NCBI GenBank assembly: GCA_015657535.1
Contig: JADHZB010001057.1
Location: forward strand, 5,363 to 69,362
DNA from: Nephromyces sp. MM_2019
Taxonomy: Eukaryota > Apicomplexa > Aconoidasida > Nephromycida
Length of the DNA stretch: 64,000 bases
Reading direction: 5' to 3'
Below, piece by piece: positions 34,840-48,026 of the stretch; position 1 is the first letter of the stretch; every line of letters begins with the position of its first letter. The notes beneath the pieces were generated by a model. The model did not search any database. It saw nothing but the letters and a program-made list of their open reading frames with translations, and was not told the origin of the DNA. The position numbers were made by a program, and so were the translations under genes.

Positions 34840-37800
34840 TTACCTCCCCAAATTTGCTAAAGAATCTTCAGATTCCAGCGAAAAAATTCTTTTATCCTTA
34901 TCATCCCTCGTAGACAAATCATCTGCAGAAATCGATGAACCCTCCAGGCCAATGCTGAGAGTCCCACTTTCAGTGAAAACTGGATCTTCTGGCTTAACAA
35001 AAATATCATCTTCATGGTTATCATCTTGAGAAGTTTCAAAATTTTCCTTTATCCCACTAAGTATCTTGGAACTTGTCCTCGGTGCTTGATACAAAAAAAA
35101 AGGAGGGACAATGACGGGTCAATTAGTGCTAGATATTATTATGCAGATACTGCTTTTGCATCCTAGCAAAAAGGTAATAAAGTGTAACAGTCAACAAATA
35201 TCGTTCCTATACACATACACACACCACCTGGAGAGAATTAGTGGATGCTTTAAAGGATTATTATAAAATTTTTTGCTAAGCATCTATAATTTACTTGAGC
35301 GCCTATGTTACAACGCAAGCTACTACTCATAATTGGCGAAGGTATGTCATCACGACAGTGTGGATATGCAGGGGAAAAAAACTGGCTGTGTGCGAGGTTT
35401 TAATAGTTGATGTGGTGTGTGGTGGAGATCTTATGAATATGCTTTCAAAGGTGAAAGCTCAAGTCAATCTGGCAAGAAATTGAGGCTAAAAAGAGCGACT
35501 TTTCTCTTTTTTGGCACAACTAACAAAAAAAAGTTAATTCTCTGCTTCTTGCTTCCTCATCAGCTTAAAAAGAAAAACACTAGAGAACTCGCACACACAA
35601 GCTGCGCGACACACTTTGAAATTTTTCTCGCAAAACATTTCTTGGTCGAGAAGACAACCAGTAATAATATTACAATGAGTTATGCGACTAGCTATTTATC
35701 CGACTTGGATAATTTTAAACAAAGTTAGCAGTGGCTATACGCAGTCATCCTCGGCTCAAATAAAGCCCACGATGACTAAAAAAAGCTGTGATCCTATAAT
35801 TTACCACACAATGCACGAATGAGAAGCGGCTTTTCTCACTTCATCTCTCAGATAGGATAGTAGCTCATATCAAGGCTACAAAGGCACTTTAAACGGAATA
35901 AAAATGAAATACCAAATTGAAACAGCAAACAGATAAACAATAAGGGATTCAAAAAACTTATGAGCTGCAAGAATCATACTGTATACGCAGCTACAGCAAG
36001 AGAACACAACAAACAAATAATTAACGGCAAGCAGTACCTCCAAACAAAGATAACAAGTGATGAAGCAGCAGTTTCTTTGTGCCACAAAAATACGCTAGAA
36101 AGTACTAAATTTGGAGCTACAAATAAGGAAATATATCAGAATGAGATAAGTAAGCAGCAAACACCCAAATCAAGCAAGAAACGGTGTGCATCCTATGGAA
36201 ATAAAATTATGTCTTGGCGTCGCTTTATCTAAAATTCAAATGAGTCAACTACAAGACTTGCTGCACCAGTTTCTAAGCCATAAAAACGCTCAAGTGTAGA
36301 CTAAACCCTAAATCCACCCATAATTCCTAAACTGAAAAGCAAAGTACAACCAGAAAACTACCATGCTCGCTACACAGCACAAAAAAAAGGTGTAAAACGT
36401 ACTTAACTCACTGATCTCTTCAAGCCACGGAGCTACGGACCTTCGTATAGCCTGATAGTTGCCTTCAAAGAGCTCAATCAACTCATGCAAAGAGTGATTT
36501 CCCATGGAATCGGTATCAGCAAAAAACAGCCCCAGTTGAGGCCTAACCTGCAAATTCGTCAATATATCCTTCTCAACTGTAGCGTCTATTTCACCATCAG
36601 CAGCTTTCGATTTTTCACCAGAGATTCCCACCACCTGCGTATCACCACACGAGGTAGCATCCGGTGAAATAGCTTGAAATTTTTCATCAGCCTCCGTTGC
36701 AATCTTAACATCATCTGCAAGTGAAAAAATGTCGCTGCCTAGCGAGCTTGGCTGAGAATTTTCAAGCTCAAGATACGGCAATAAGTTTTCCTTGTAGCTA
36801 CAGAACTCACGCCATATCGCGTCTAGGTGATCTAAAGCCTGCAAAAACTTTTTTCGGGAAAGCATTAGATTATATTGCAAGAAGACAAGCCGTTCATTAT
36901 GCTTTGTCTTCACACCAAGCTTTTCATTGTTCACACGCGTATCATTGGAGCTGCCAGGCTCGTGCTCCAAAGAAATTTGCTCGGCGCCTACACCTTGAGA
37001 ATAGTAATCATCAACACCTTGGACGACTGCCCGAGCTTGCCCGCCAGAAGCAACTGCCGGGGAAACCTCAGAAGCGATTTCTTCATGAGAGTCATGAAGA
37101 GGAGGGGAAGCTCCCTCTTTCATGGACAGTGAAGAACTTGCGGAATTGACCCTTAATTTTTGAGAGCCTTTCCCTGCTTTTAGCTTCCTTTGCCTATACT
37201 CTGTCTCTAGTTTTATGAATGAACCGTAATGAGCCGACAATGTAGCCCGCTGGTGTTGGATGCGATCTAGCTGACAGACCACATAAAGGCGGCATTGCTT
37301 GAGAGTAAACGCTGCAAAGTTTATGGAAAAAAAACGAAATTTTTCGCAGGAAGCAGAATGCAGAGGTAGGCAAAAATGTGGAAAGATGAAAAGAAAAAAT
37401 TCATGGCTATATTTCAACAGATTGCTAAGAAAAATGCACACATCACTGTTGAAATACTAGAGTTTCTCCTACCAAGCAATACCTACTTCCAAAAAAAAGC
37501 ACACGCAAGTAATCACCCTATAAAATTTTCTCCCAAAAACAAACTAAAATCTCTCTTAAATCATACAAAATCAGCGAAAAACTTACCATTCAAAATATCT
37601 GTATTCTTCAAAAAGTTATCTACGTTAAGCTTAGGAGTCAGTTCAACAAATTCATTAAATCTATTCGCTACTTCAGATATGCGATAAGTCTCAATCTTCT
37701 GCTGACTAATCATTTTCTGCATACTTTCCTCGTGAGTTACTCGAGTTTCAAAATCAACCTGAAGGCTATTCAGATCACCGTGAATATTAATATTCTCATT

Positions 37801-40800
37801 CAAGATAGTGTTCCTCTTTGCTTCAAGCTCTTCAATCTCATTTTCTAGCATACTCAAAGTCTTCAATACGGTAGCTCTTTCTTCCTTCAATTCTTGCAGC
37901 CTGCTCTCCACCTTTTGATGCCTAATCTTGGATTCTGAAAGCAGCCCAGATAGTTTTTCTGAGCAGCTTAGAAGCTCAATCTGAAACGAGATTGAAAAAA
38001 AGCAGTGTACATACATCTCACAGAAAGTGCCAGAAGTGCGATAAACTCACTTAGAGTCTTAATGAAGTTTCAAAGTATAAAAACAAAATTTCGCTTTTTA
38101 CTTTTCCAATATATATATAATCTTCACGAGGAGGAATTCCCACTGTAGTAACAGGATATGTACCTTTTTTTTAAAATTCAAAAAAAGCGATGCATAGCCA
38201 TGATAAACACTGCTTTTAGTAAAAAATCAGAAAACTGCTGTGGAAGCACATGAGAAGGGAGAAATTTATCCGTTGGAGGTAGGATGGACGCGCCACTCTG
38301 CGCACACTATGTTTTCTCTTTAAGTGCTTCAAATAAAAAAAAAGAAAAAAGTGAATTTCACCCTTGAAGTAGCAAATATTCAGCTGAAAGTTTAATAGCC
38401 ATTTCAGGGTTACACAAATCGTCAGGGACGAAAGAGAAACGCCAACAAAACGAAAAAAGAGCAGCCAAAACAAAACCTAAACAGAGTGCTCTATAGCCTG
38501 ATTATACGACATATTTCTGCATCATTTCTATTCTGAAAACAGCATTCCACTATAAAAACTCCCTCTTAATATGGCAGTTTCCCCATTAGGCAAAAAAAAA
38601 TACTTAAAACAAAGACTACACTACGGGCGCAATATCTCCGCCATAAGGAGAAAAGATTTTTCTGTATCAAAAGTTTCAGCAAACCTGAAGCTCCCGCTTC
38701 CTATCTGATGTACCGCTAATATCCGACTCAAAAACTTTCTTTAAAGATAACAGCTCACTCTTCAACTGAGCAATCTTCTCCGAAGTCCTTAGCAGCCAAA
38801 CTTTTCTTCTGCTTGCTGCTTCATTGTAGTTCATCTGAAGCTTCTTGTAGTAGGAAATTGCCTTTCTCGCGTTAAGTACACGATTTCCATGCATAGCAAT
38901 GTGTTCTACCTGCGGCTGATTTGTTTGGTGTCGAAGTAACTGCAAAAAAGATATTAGGAAAGAGTTTTTTTGATACACAAACTAAAGCACGAAGATGAGA
39001 AAGTGTGAGAAGATGATTGTAAGCAAAAACGTTGAAGTATCTGTATTGCTAAGTGCATAGAAGCCAGTCGGTGTCGCAGTAACTACAGGACAGATAGTAG
39101 AAAACAGTGTTTTGGATACACACACATAAATTTCAAGATCAAGTGTGTGATGACGTTTCTAATCAATCAAGCATGATGAAGCCTCTGTATTACAAGTGTA
39201 AATATACACCGGAAAAAAACGAGTGAAAAGTTAAAGAGCCTTTAAAATCAACTAAAGAAAAAATAAACAACTAGAAATCGACTCTATACATGAAAAACTA
39301 GGCTTTTATAAATAACCCTGCGAAATTAGCGACATGCCTAAATTGCATGTAAAGAAAACAATACTCTATCAGAACTCAACAGATAAAAGCGTCAAATATT
39401 TGCTTTAAAATGCCTCTTCATGTTCGAATAACCAAGCAGTACACCAAGCTGTACTAGCTGTTAAATTCACAGCCTATGAAAAAAACGGTAAGCAATAGAG
39501 AGATCTCTATATATGTATATATATCACTTAATGCAGTATTCATTTCCTACGTTTAGGACTTCAAATACTGTTTCTATAAAACTGGCAAATTCCTTCCTTA
39601 ATAATGGCAGGAGTAGTTTTTTACTGTATTTGAAATTACCACTTGATACACCAATATTCTTGGTGTTCTATCACATCACAACTACATCAGCTTTGTGAAG
39701 AAAACTTACACAAGGTGTTAACATGAATTGTTTCTTTAACAACACTCTGAAACTGCAATAAACAAAGATATAATTGAACAGCATCTATTCAATGAAGCAC
39801 ACTGGTTTAATCTTTTATGTGTTGCACCATTTTTATCAAAATCAGGCCAAGAAAACGTCATTTAAAAAGACCTGCAAAACACCGAATGCAACCGTGAAAG
39901 TAACGAAAAAAAGCTTGAGCTTTTATACCGCAGTTTCATCTTGAATTGCCGATTGTATACCCTTAATTTCATGGCTAATCAGCCGTCTTTTATCACGTAG
40001 ATAACTGTCTTCCCAATCAAATTTCATGAAATGAACCAATTGTATTAGAAAACCAAAGAGGATGTTCCAAGAAGGCTCTACTGTTATGAAAATGTTCAGA
40101 AGATCTGTGTGCAGGCTCCTGTCTCCCCACAGGCAGCATTCAAGTAGCTGTAGTAGCCTCTTGTAGCAACTGCGTGAATTACCGCCAGCGGCTGTATCAA
40201 ATGCACTTGGAAGATCTTCTTCTAAAGCAGACTCATTAGCTGTGAGACTTTTACGTATTTCAGTAATTCCAAAGACATTTCTGAGCAAAACCTCTAGGGC
40301 ACTTGATTTCAGTAATACTTGCTTGAAACTTAAATCAAGCTGAGCATTCATAGAGCTATCCTCTTCCACATGCAAATTTCCCGCCAAATAGCGAACTGGT
40401 AAGGATTCGGTCTTTGACTTATTGGAAGGGGAATCCATAGTAGCAGTACGAACAACACCCATTTCCTCTGAACCTGCAGCACTAGCCTTCAAAACGGTAG
40501 CTTGACTATCTGCTCCGATATTTCTGGAAGGCGAAGAATCTGATCTTGTTCTTGCATAAGCGCTAGCTTCTGCAGAAAGTGGAACATCAGCAGCAGAACT
40601 TAGATTGACTTGGTGGCTCTCTGAAGCATTCACCGTATCCGTTGAAACGGTGATTGTAGTCTTTAGCAAATCATGCTTCGTACTGTCTTCTTCTCCGACT
40701 AAACTACTAGCTGGATTATTTCGTTTATTACTCGCAGTATCGTCTTTCAAGAAAGGATCTAGGAGAACATGTTGCAGCGCATGCAACACTTCAGAACCCT

Positions 40801-41113
40801 CGCTACTACCATGCCCAGTTGTATCTGCTTTATTCTCTTCTATTTGTGGATCTGCAATATGTCTTGCATATCGTGGACCTTTTGATGCCTTGATTTGAGA
40901 AATCCACTTCTTGCATAACTCTTCCAGGCTTGAAATTGAATTAGCCTGATTGGCCTGATTTATTAAATAAGCCTGGAGTCCACTCTCCGAATAAGATTTG
41001 TAAATTCCAAGCGCCTCACCGGCCTTTGAGGCTTGCTGAGCAACCTGCTGTCGGATATCATCGGCCTTATCACGTACCTTTGAATAGGCCTTGTTGATAA
41101 ATTTTCCCAGCAT
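34840..41113 (-). CDS. Large coiled-coil protein, unidentified, multi-exon
   Basis: Not recognised. Exons in order: 39929..41113 (ATG at 41113, MLGKFINKAYSKVRDKADD, 395 codons), 39710..39752 (FRVLLKKQFMLTPC), 39551..39667 (KKLLLPLLRKEFASFIETVF), 38685..38939, 37587..37980, 36412..37311 and 34840..35084. From 39752 to the end all junction phases agree. The donors are GTAAGT, GTAGGA, GTTTGC, GTAAGT and GTGAGT. The link from the first exon to 39752 is off by phase, so a small exon is missing or two genes abut. The N-terminal exon has an amphipathic start, a Ser/Thr-rich middle and a hydrophobic helical end (about residues 255-395). Exons 38685-38939 and 37587-37980 are strongly predicted coiled coil (KIAQLKSELLSLKK; LENEIEELEAKRN). 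The tail is acidic. A Golgi- or membrane-tethering or cytoskeletal role is only a guess. Confidence 0.75.
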
Positions 41114-43961
41114 GATGATATGCTCTGGGTAGTGGACAAGAAAGTTTTCTTAGCCAGAAAAAGGATTCTTCCTGCGGTGCTTTCTTAAATATTGATCCTT
41201 TGGTGAGCATATGCTCCTACACATATAAACAAGAAGCAGTCACAAATATAGGAATCCATGAAAAGACAAACAATGCGTTGAAAAATATGTTCTGAATAGA
41301 ACAAGCGCTGATATGACGTTAAAATACGTAGTACTAATGTACCAAAAGGAATAATCTTCTCTTTACGAGCAAAGAAAATTTCTAATGTATGGTGCAAAGA
41401 TGAAATTGGAGTCATCAAGCAACTCTAATGTTCCAGCTCATAATGTTAAACTGCATCCAAGATACTGTAGACTGCTTGGTTCCACAGTGCACTTCAACCT
41501 CAATAAATTTTGATATTGCTAAAGAACACATCCTTTCTAACAAGCAAAGGTCAAGTGTTGGAATTCCATATTAAATTGCAAACTTAAGACCGCATAGCGC
41601 AAAATGGGGTTATGCGCAGCACATATGTATGCGAAGCGGAAAATATCCACTGCAATGCTCTTCATAAGCAAACAATGAGTAAGCAGTATATATATTATTG
41701 TTGCCCCAGCAACGGATGATGCTCAAACAACATAACAGAAAAGACGGAATCTCAGGCTTGAGGGTGGGAAACACAGGCCGCCGGCCATGAGAACGAGTAC
41801 AGATGCTTTTAAAAAAAAAGCTGCGGATGATATCAATTTCAGAAAGCAAGGCGAAAAAAAGTTTTCGCAGCTTTTGCACTGCTCCATACAAAGTGGGACC
41901 TCGCAGATGCAGCTAAAAGACTGCGATCCCTTCAAAAAAGTTGAAAACGATTTTATGCCAGCAACTCATATCATGCATACGATGCACCAGCAATACAGGC
42001 TTGTGATTTATCCCCACAAGGGAATTGAGCTTAGCAGAAAAACGGAAAACCTGGCGCCTCTGCACACAGTCCACAACACATTCACAGGGCGAGAAACTTG
42101 CAGCATAACATCAAAAAATTAAATGGAAAAGTTGCAATCAGCGGTTAACCTAGCTGATGCATAACGCGACTTGCAGCAGAGCTCGCCAAGCACCGTGAAA
42201 ACTTCCTAGTATCCCGCAAGGTTGAAATTATTTACATATTTTCCTCTCATTCTTTCCCCGCATCAACGCACGTAACCTCAGCTCAACAAAGGTACGTGTG
42301 CGAGCATCTCATGCACACCTGTAATGGTGAATTTTTACGTCTCATACAGTTACCCTGTTTGTGGTTGTATACCAAAGGTAGGTGAGACTCCAACGTCACC
42401 TACAGAACTTCGGGGGAAAGCTGCCGCGGCTTAATCACACGGTTGTGCCACCTTCAGCGTAAGGTCTGATGTGCTCATTCTGTCTAAAACAGGCAGGCGC
42501 AAAGGTACCCGCACATTCTGAGAGATAAAATAACACTACAGCAATCGTGTAATAAGGGGCAATATAAACTAAAGTTACAAAAAGTATCTTCCCCAAAAAG
42601 GGTCTTTCCAGATGGTTCCTTTCCTAATCAGGTTGAAGTTTCGATTCGTGACATCTGTAGGACTTGGCCTGGCCAACAAACACCAAAATATTTTTTTTTT
42701 GGAAATCTGTGTGAGGTAGTGAAAACAATCTTCAATGATAGCATTTGTTTTTCTACTTTTATCCTTCTACCCTTTCATGCTTTAATCGCTTCACAGGTTA
42801 CGTGATTACAAACTTGCTAGTTCACAATCAGGGGTTCTGAAGAGCACCGCGAGTAAGAGGGAGAACGAATTGCCGTTATTGCCTTGAAATTTTCTGCTAT
42901 TTAGGAACCTTAGAAAATAGACTGTAGCCAACTACTCTCCCCGCATCATGAAAGGCTAAATAGTGGCCCTGAGTATTGCATTTGGTCAGCATAAAAACCC
43001 AAATGGTGCAATATTTGGTATACCCAGGGGACCAGTGAGCCACAAGTGACACTTATGCGCTTCAAATTTGACACGTTAAAAGTTTCACTTTTCACTTTTG
43101 AATCTTGCTTCTCTTTTACTTTGGATTGCAGATGAAACGCTCATAGCTGGAAAAAAACGGGGGTATTAGTTCGGACCATCGGGATGACCCGGTAATTTAT
43201 AGTCTAGCACATACGCCAAGAAGGCAGACTTAAGCATAATAGTTTGAATGCAGCTATGAGTATAGTACATCAATTTAACAGTGGATGGGCGACGCATGTG
43301 CTTCGCTAGCATTGTTTGCCGTGGGTAATTTACGCTGTGAGTACGAGGTGTCATCCTTCGGGATGACATCAAGAAATTTAGGGCAATTTAGCGAAGGGGA
43401 GGTCCAGTATAAGTAGTCAATCATCTGAAATTCACTTTAGCACTGACACTCTAAGTTACAGGACTGTTTTAAGTCTTTCGAGTCCTTCATAAAATTTCCC
43501 TACTTGCTTTAAGAAGCTGCGAATTACGCAAATTTTGAAGGCTACGAAACATCTTCAACACTCGCATTTTATGATCCTTTTAAGTTATGCATTAATATGA
43601 GTTGGGATGCAAGTCTGCGCTGCGCCAAAACCAAGAGTGCGACGATAAAGTTATCGGCTCAGCCCCATGTATTTGGATATAATCGTAGTCATGTTATTTT
43701 CAAGAGTAAGTTGTCTCCTTGGCACATAAGTGTGTCGCAAGAGCTTCCGAGTGCCCAACTTCTCTCTGCAATCTGTGCGCTGTTTTTTACAGGGGTCTCC
43801 TACTGCCGGATTTTGCTTAATGGGTTGCTCAAAGAAATTGACATTTGAATTTTTTTCCCCGATACTATGGCAGTAGCTTTAACAGGACGTTTGCGTGTGC
43901 CCCTCCCCATGAATAGCACCACACAGATATAGTTGTCCATGAGGCGCCCTCCACATATAGC
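41114..43961. other. Divergent intergenic region
   Basis: Between the starts of the coiled-coil gene (minus) and the MFS gene (plus), so it should hold both promoters. An ORF at 43597-43848 (+) ends 113 bp before the MFS start and may be an upstream ORF in its leader. A T9-type run occurs near 42690. Nothing else could be supported. Confidence 0.4.
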
Positions 43962-46900
43962 ATGGAGGCAGATAACTTGATTCCTGAATTTGCTCAAAAT
44001 GATAAACTGGATGAGCAAACTTGCAATTCACGCGGGTCTTCCCTCCAATTTCGCCTCTTATGTTTTGTTTGTTACCTATCTTACTTCATCGCATCTTGGT
44101 CCGCGGCAAGTCTTTTCGCCCTGGCACACACTTTTGTTACAAGCAGTAGTGCGGGATGTGCAGGTGATGTTGCTGCTCTTGATGCAGCATCACGAAGCCA
44201 GTTTCCAGATCATATATACTTTCTATGCTTGCACTTCGTTTGTCAAGCATTTGGCGCTATATCCTTTGGATTTTTTTCGGATAAGTTTGGAAGGAGACTG
44301 TCGCTGATCTATATGCTATCCTCCATTTGTATTCTATGCTTGGCTGGATTGATGATTTCTATCTTTAGAAGCTGCAATTCTGAAAGTGTTGCTAGCAACA
44401 ATATGACACTTGACGACTTTGATAGTGCAAGGCAATTGAACTTCAGCCGTCCCCTGTATCCCCTTTCCACGGGTAAAATTTCTTGTCTCTGGGGTGGCCA
44501 AATTCTTATTTTCGCAATGATTCGGAGTTGTACCTTCGAAAGTAGATTTATTCAATAAATAACACTGCATCTAACATGTGGCACTATCCCCCTTACTTAA
44601 ATAGGCATAGCTTAATTTATTCACCACTGTGATATGAAAATCTTTCTCTTTCCATTGTTCATATAGCGTGGTTTGTCAGTCCTATGATACTATTATTTCT
44701 AATTGGCCAATCATTTTGCATGACGTGTGTTAGATAATATAAGCAAAAATTGGTGCTTCCTATGATGCGCTCTGTGACTTTTTGATCAATTTAGCTAGGA
44801 GTTTTGGATAAAAAAGTGAAATTTCGCTATTAACTCTTAATGCTTACAGAAGTTTTCAGTGGGCATTTCAGGCTAGGGCACTTTGGATTTCCTACGTTAC
44901 AGCTTACGAACTTCAAACAAAATTTGATTTTGCACTTGCTGCTTGCATTACCTAGTGGAGGACTACATTCAATAGTGGGCTCGATAATGTGTGAGACTTC
45001 ACCTCCTAAATCCCGCCATTCTTTAGTATTTGGTTTGTTTTGCGTACAAGCAGTAGCACAGCTAACAGTATGGATTGTTGACTTAATAGTATCCGCTATA
45101 ATAGTTCCACCCAAATCGCTTCGTGTACTATTCGCTATCTTTGTAATTTTCCCCGTGTTACCAAGCTTCTTATGCCTGCTTATTGTCGTCTTACTCTTAA
45201 AAAATGAGTTTGTGATAGAAGAAGAGAGGTATGAAGCAGTATGCGACGTTACGCAAGAGGAGTCGTTGAATTTATCCAAAAATTTTAATTATTCTGGGGA
45301 TGCATTTGGTCGTGCTGCGCGGTCTATTTTATATCCAGATGATGTAATCAATCTTGTGAATGAACAAGATGCTATAGAAGAAGTTCCAAGTTCGTGTCTA
45401 CAACGCGAGCCATTTTCTCATTTGGGCATGCGCTCTTTAGAAATTTACGAAGATCATGCGAAAAATTCCACGGCTCCACGTGATTGGGCTAAATCAAACA
45501 ATGAAAAATCGCGTGAACCTTCTCTATATACACCTCCTTCAATGTCAGCCTATCAAGAGAATTCAACAGGCCAGCATAGTGAGATCAAACGGGGTTTTTC
45601 GGCGGCTCCTCCATTAACTTCATTTCATGAAGATGCAGAAAGAGCCCAGCCTCTTATACCTGGTGATTCTTTGCCTGCCTCTGAGACCCGTTTCAGCAAT
45701 AATCACCTTGTAGATGGAAATTTTAGTTTTTCGAGGTCGCCAATCTCTATGTTAGATACATTTGCTGGCCCGCATGCCAATGTAGCACCCGAAAGCCATC
45801 CAAAAGATTTTTCATTTTATTCTGGATTATGTGAAGATCATTACTCTCCTCCTACTTTACCTTTACTAGTGGAGGACTCAAAAGGGGACTCTGTAGAGGA
45901 AGACACTTTTATAATAAAAGAATATCGTCGCTTGAACTCTAGGCAAGTCCCCCCACCTATAAACCTCCGGACTTTGTCAAATCCTCTGCGATACTCCAAT
46001 TCTATTATATATGATACGAATACTACACCAGAACGGTCGAGATTAAGCAGGCTTATATTTGGCATTTTCATACCAGTCTTTATACTAGATTTTTTTTTTT
46101 ATGGTATTAGCGTTCTGCAGTTCTTGATAATTCCGTTGCACACCCATCACCCGGTAGGCCGTGATATCGCACTCTCTGGATTCGTGGCTTTCTTTATGCT
46201 TCTGGAGTCTTTACTTGCTCTATATCTGATAATAAAGTATCCTTTGTATCCGAAAATGCTCCAAGTGGCTGGATTTGGACTACTGGGACTCACGTATTTT
46301 GGCCTTGCTGTATGTTTATCTTCCATACCCCCAGATATTCCAGAAAGTGCATCATCCTCTGTCCTGGTTGCCTTGCTTTATGATGTATTTTTTAGGTAAT
46401 CTGCCAAATTGCAATTTTAAAGTTTCTTACAGATCTTTAATGCGCAAATTTCATTAAATTATGCTGTAATATGTATTTATATATTTTTGGCAGCTAGGTG
46501 ATTGAAAAAAATGTATAAAGTTGCTTTAATGGCATTGAAAGCTTTTTAAATTTTTGGGACTGAAATAGTGTCAAGAGGGGCTCCTGGTATGCTTCTAATT
46601 CCTGAGCTGCAAGCTTAGCAGTAGGTTTGGTATTTTCAACATTTCTTAGCGCCTCTGCCTCCGCAGCTCCTGTTTTGGATGCATTCAGTTTTGCTGATGT
46701 TACTAGTTGTTTGTATTTGGTTACAGAAATTTGACATGCTTGAACTAGTCTCACCGTTTGCTCAGAGAATCTTTTTGATTCTACTAAACAGAAAAAGAGT
46801 AACAAGTTTTCTCTTCTATTCGGAATTTTCTCTTGTATTCGGAAAGATATAGGCTGTTAATCTTTCACATTTTTGTTGAAAGTCAGTGTAGTATACTCAT

Positions 46901-48026
46901 TATTTTCTCTTAAATCTAGCCCGTCCACGTAGTTTCATCGCTTGTACTTGCTTTCTATGCAAAGTTCCTCTAGTAAGCTAAGGGGGCTTTTAGTCATTTA
47001 TTTGTATTTAGATATTTTGCTGGTTTTGTTTCATTTTTAAGTTATTTTTTCTTGTCTGTGTGTTTCCTTGCTTGCTATGCCATGCGTACCTTTTTTGGGT
47101 TATAATTCTGCATTATTCACAATTTTTAAAGCTATTTTGGTTGGTTTTTTCCGCTGCGCTGGATTCAAAAGTTCTTACCAAAAATTGAAAAAACAAATTG
47201 TAGCCTACCATATTTTGACGCTTTTTTTGCATTAAAGGTTTCCATTAAACTAGGTACCGTCTTGGGTTGAAAGGAAGAATAGCTTAAAATAGTGGTTGAA
47301 TGTTATAGAGCAAGCTATGGGTGAATATTTTTGTTTCCGGGTGATTAGTGCACAAAAAGTTTTTAATAGACCTTAATAGCATCTCGAATAAAGTACAGCA
47401 CTTATCTTTGGGAAGGCTGCCTAGGCCATGACTAACTGACTTTTTACATTTTTGTAGGTGCTACTTCACTTGTTGATTACAATCTTGGATAGTAATTCAC
47501 CACCGACTTACTGCTGAGTTTTTCAAGTTATCCGTTAGGTCACAAGCATCATCTAGAGTTTACATAGTTTTTTCGAAGTGCAAAAAAGAGAAATGTCAGT
47601 GGCTATACTACTAATAAATAAATTTGAGTGTACCCTCTGCGCTGATAATAATGCATTAGCCATACAGCAGGCGTACTCATGGCACTTTTTTTTTGAACTG
47701 TGGCTAAACATTTCGTAGTTCAAATAGTTCATTGTCATTTTTATTGTGTGACGATCAGGTTTTTCAACTACTTACCCAATGCGACCACTTTTTTGATTGC
47801 ATTAGAGTATTTCAACTCTGAAAGCAGGGGCGTTTCCATAGGAGCAACCTTGGCCACTGGAAGGGTTGCAGCTGTCTTGGGAATAATCCTAGATGCTGCT
47901 TTTGATATAGGTCTTGTTCAGCTGCTTTTTCTTTGCTCCGTATTAGCTTTTATTGCAACCGTTTGCAGCATAGGCTACACTCCTCATTTGAAGCCCGTAA
48001 GAGGGCATTTAAACGCGCTCAGATGA
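43962..48026 (+). CDS. Major facilitator superfamily transporter with long central loop
   Basis: Polytopic membrane transporter. Three exons: 43962..44472, 44850..46395 and 47759..48026. Donors are GTAAAA and GTAATC, acceptors TTACAG and GATCAG. Phases 1 and 2 match and the total is 2325 nt, giving 774 residues. The N-terminal half has TM1 (LLCFVCYLSYFIASWSAASL), a lumenal or extracellular loop, and the MFS motif A-like GFFSDKFGRR at about 103-112 after TM2. Then come TM4-TM6, with ETSPPKSR in the usual E-x(n)-R position. The central loop is roughly 280 residues, hydrophilic and Ser/Pro/acid-rich. The C-terminal half has TM7 (IPVFILDFFFYGISVLQFL) to TM12, with FFNYLPN...SRG just as in sugar/organic ion MFS carriers. 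Substrate is unknown; the layout recalls the SLC22/SV2 side of the family. The second intron (46396-47758) carries an antisense ORF. Confidence 0.85.
46494..46783 (-). CDS. Antisense ORF inside MFS intron 2, product unknown
   Basis: Open frame on the strand opposite the MFS gene. It follows an acceptor-like tract (CTCTTTTTCTGTTTAG) and reads ESKRFSEQTVRLVQACQISV, AKLNASKTGAAEAEALRNVE and AAQELEAYQEPLL before TAA at 46494. The Ala/Glu-rich, helical composition is unlike translated intron sequence, which is Lys/Asn-rich on this strand. No initiator Met lies in the open frame near its start, so an upstream exon is required; ATGA|GTATAC near 46893 would fit in phase 1. It could be a small nested gene or chance. 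Confidence 0.25.
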
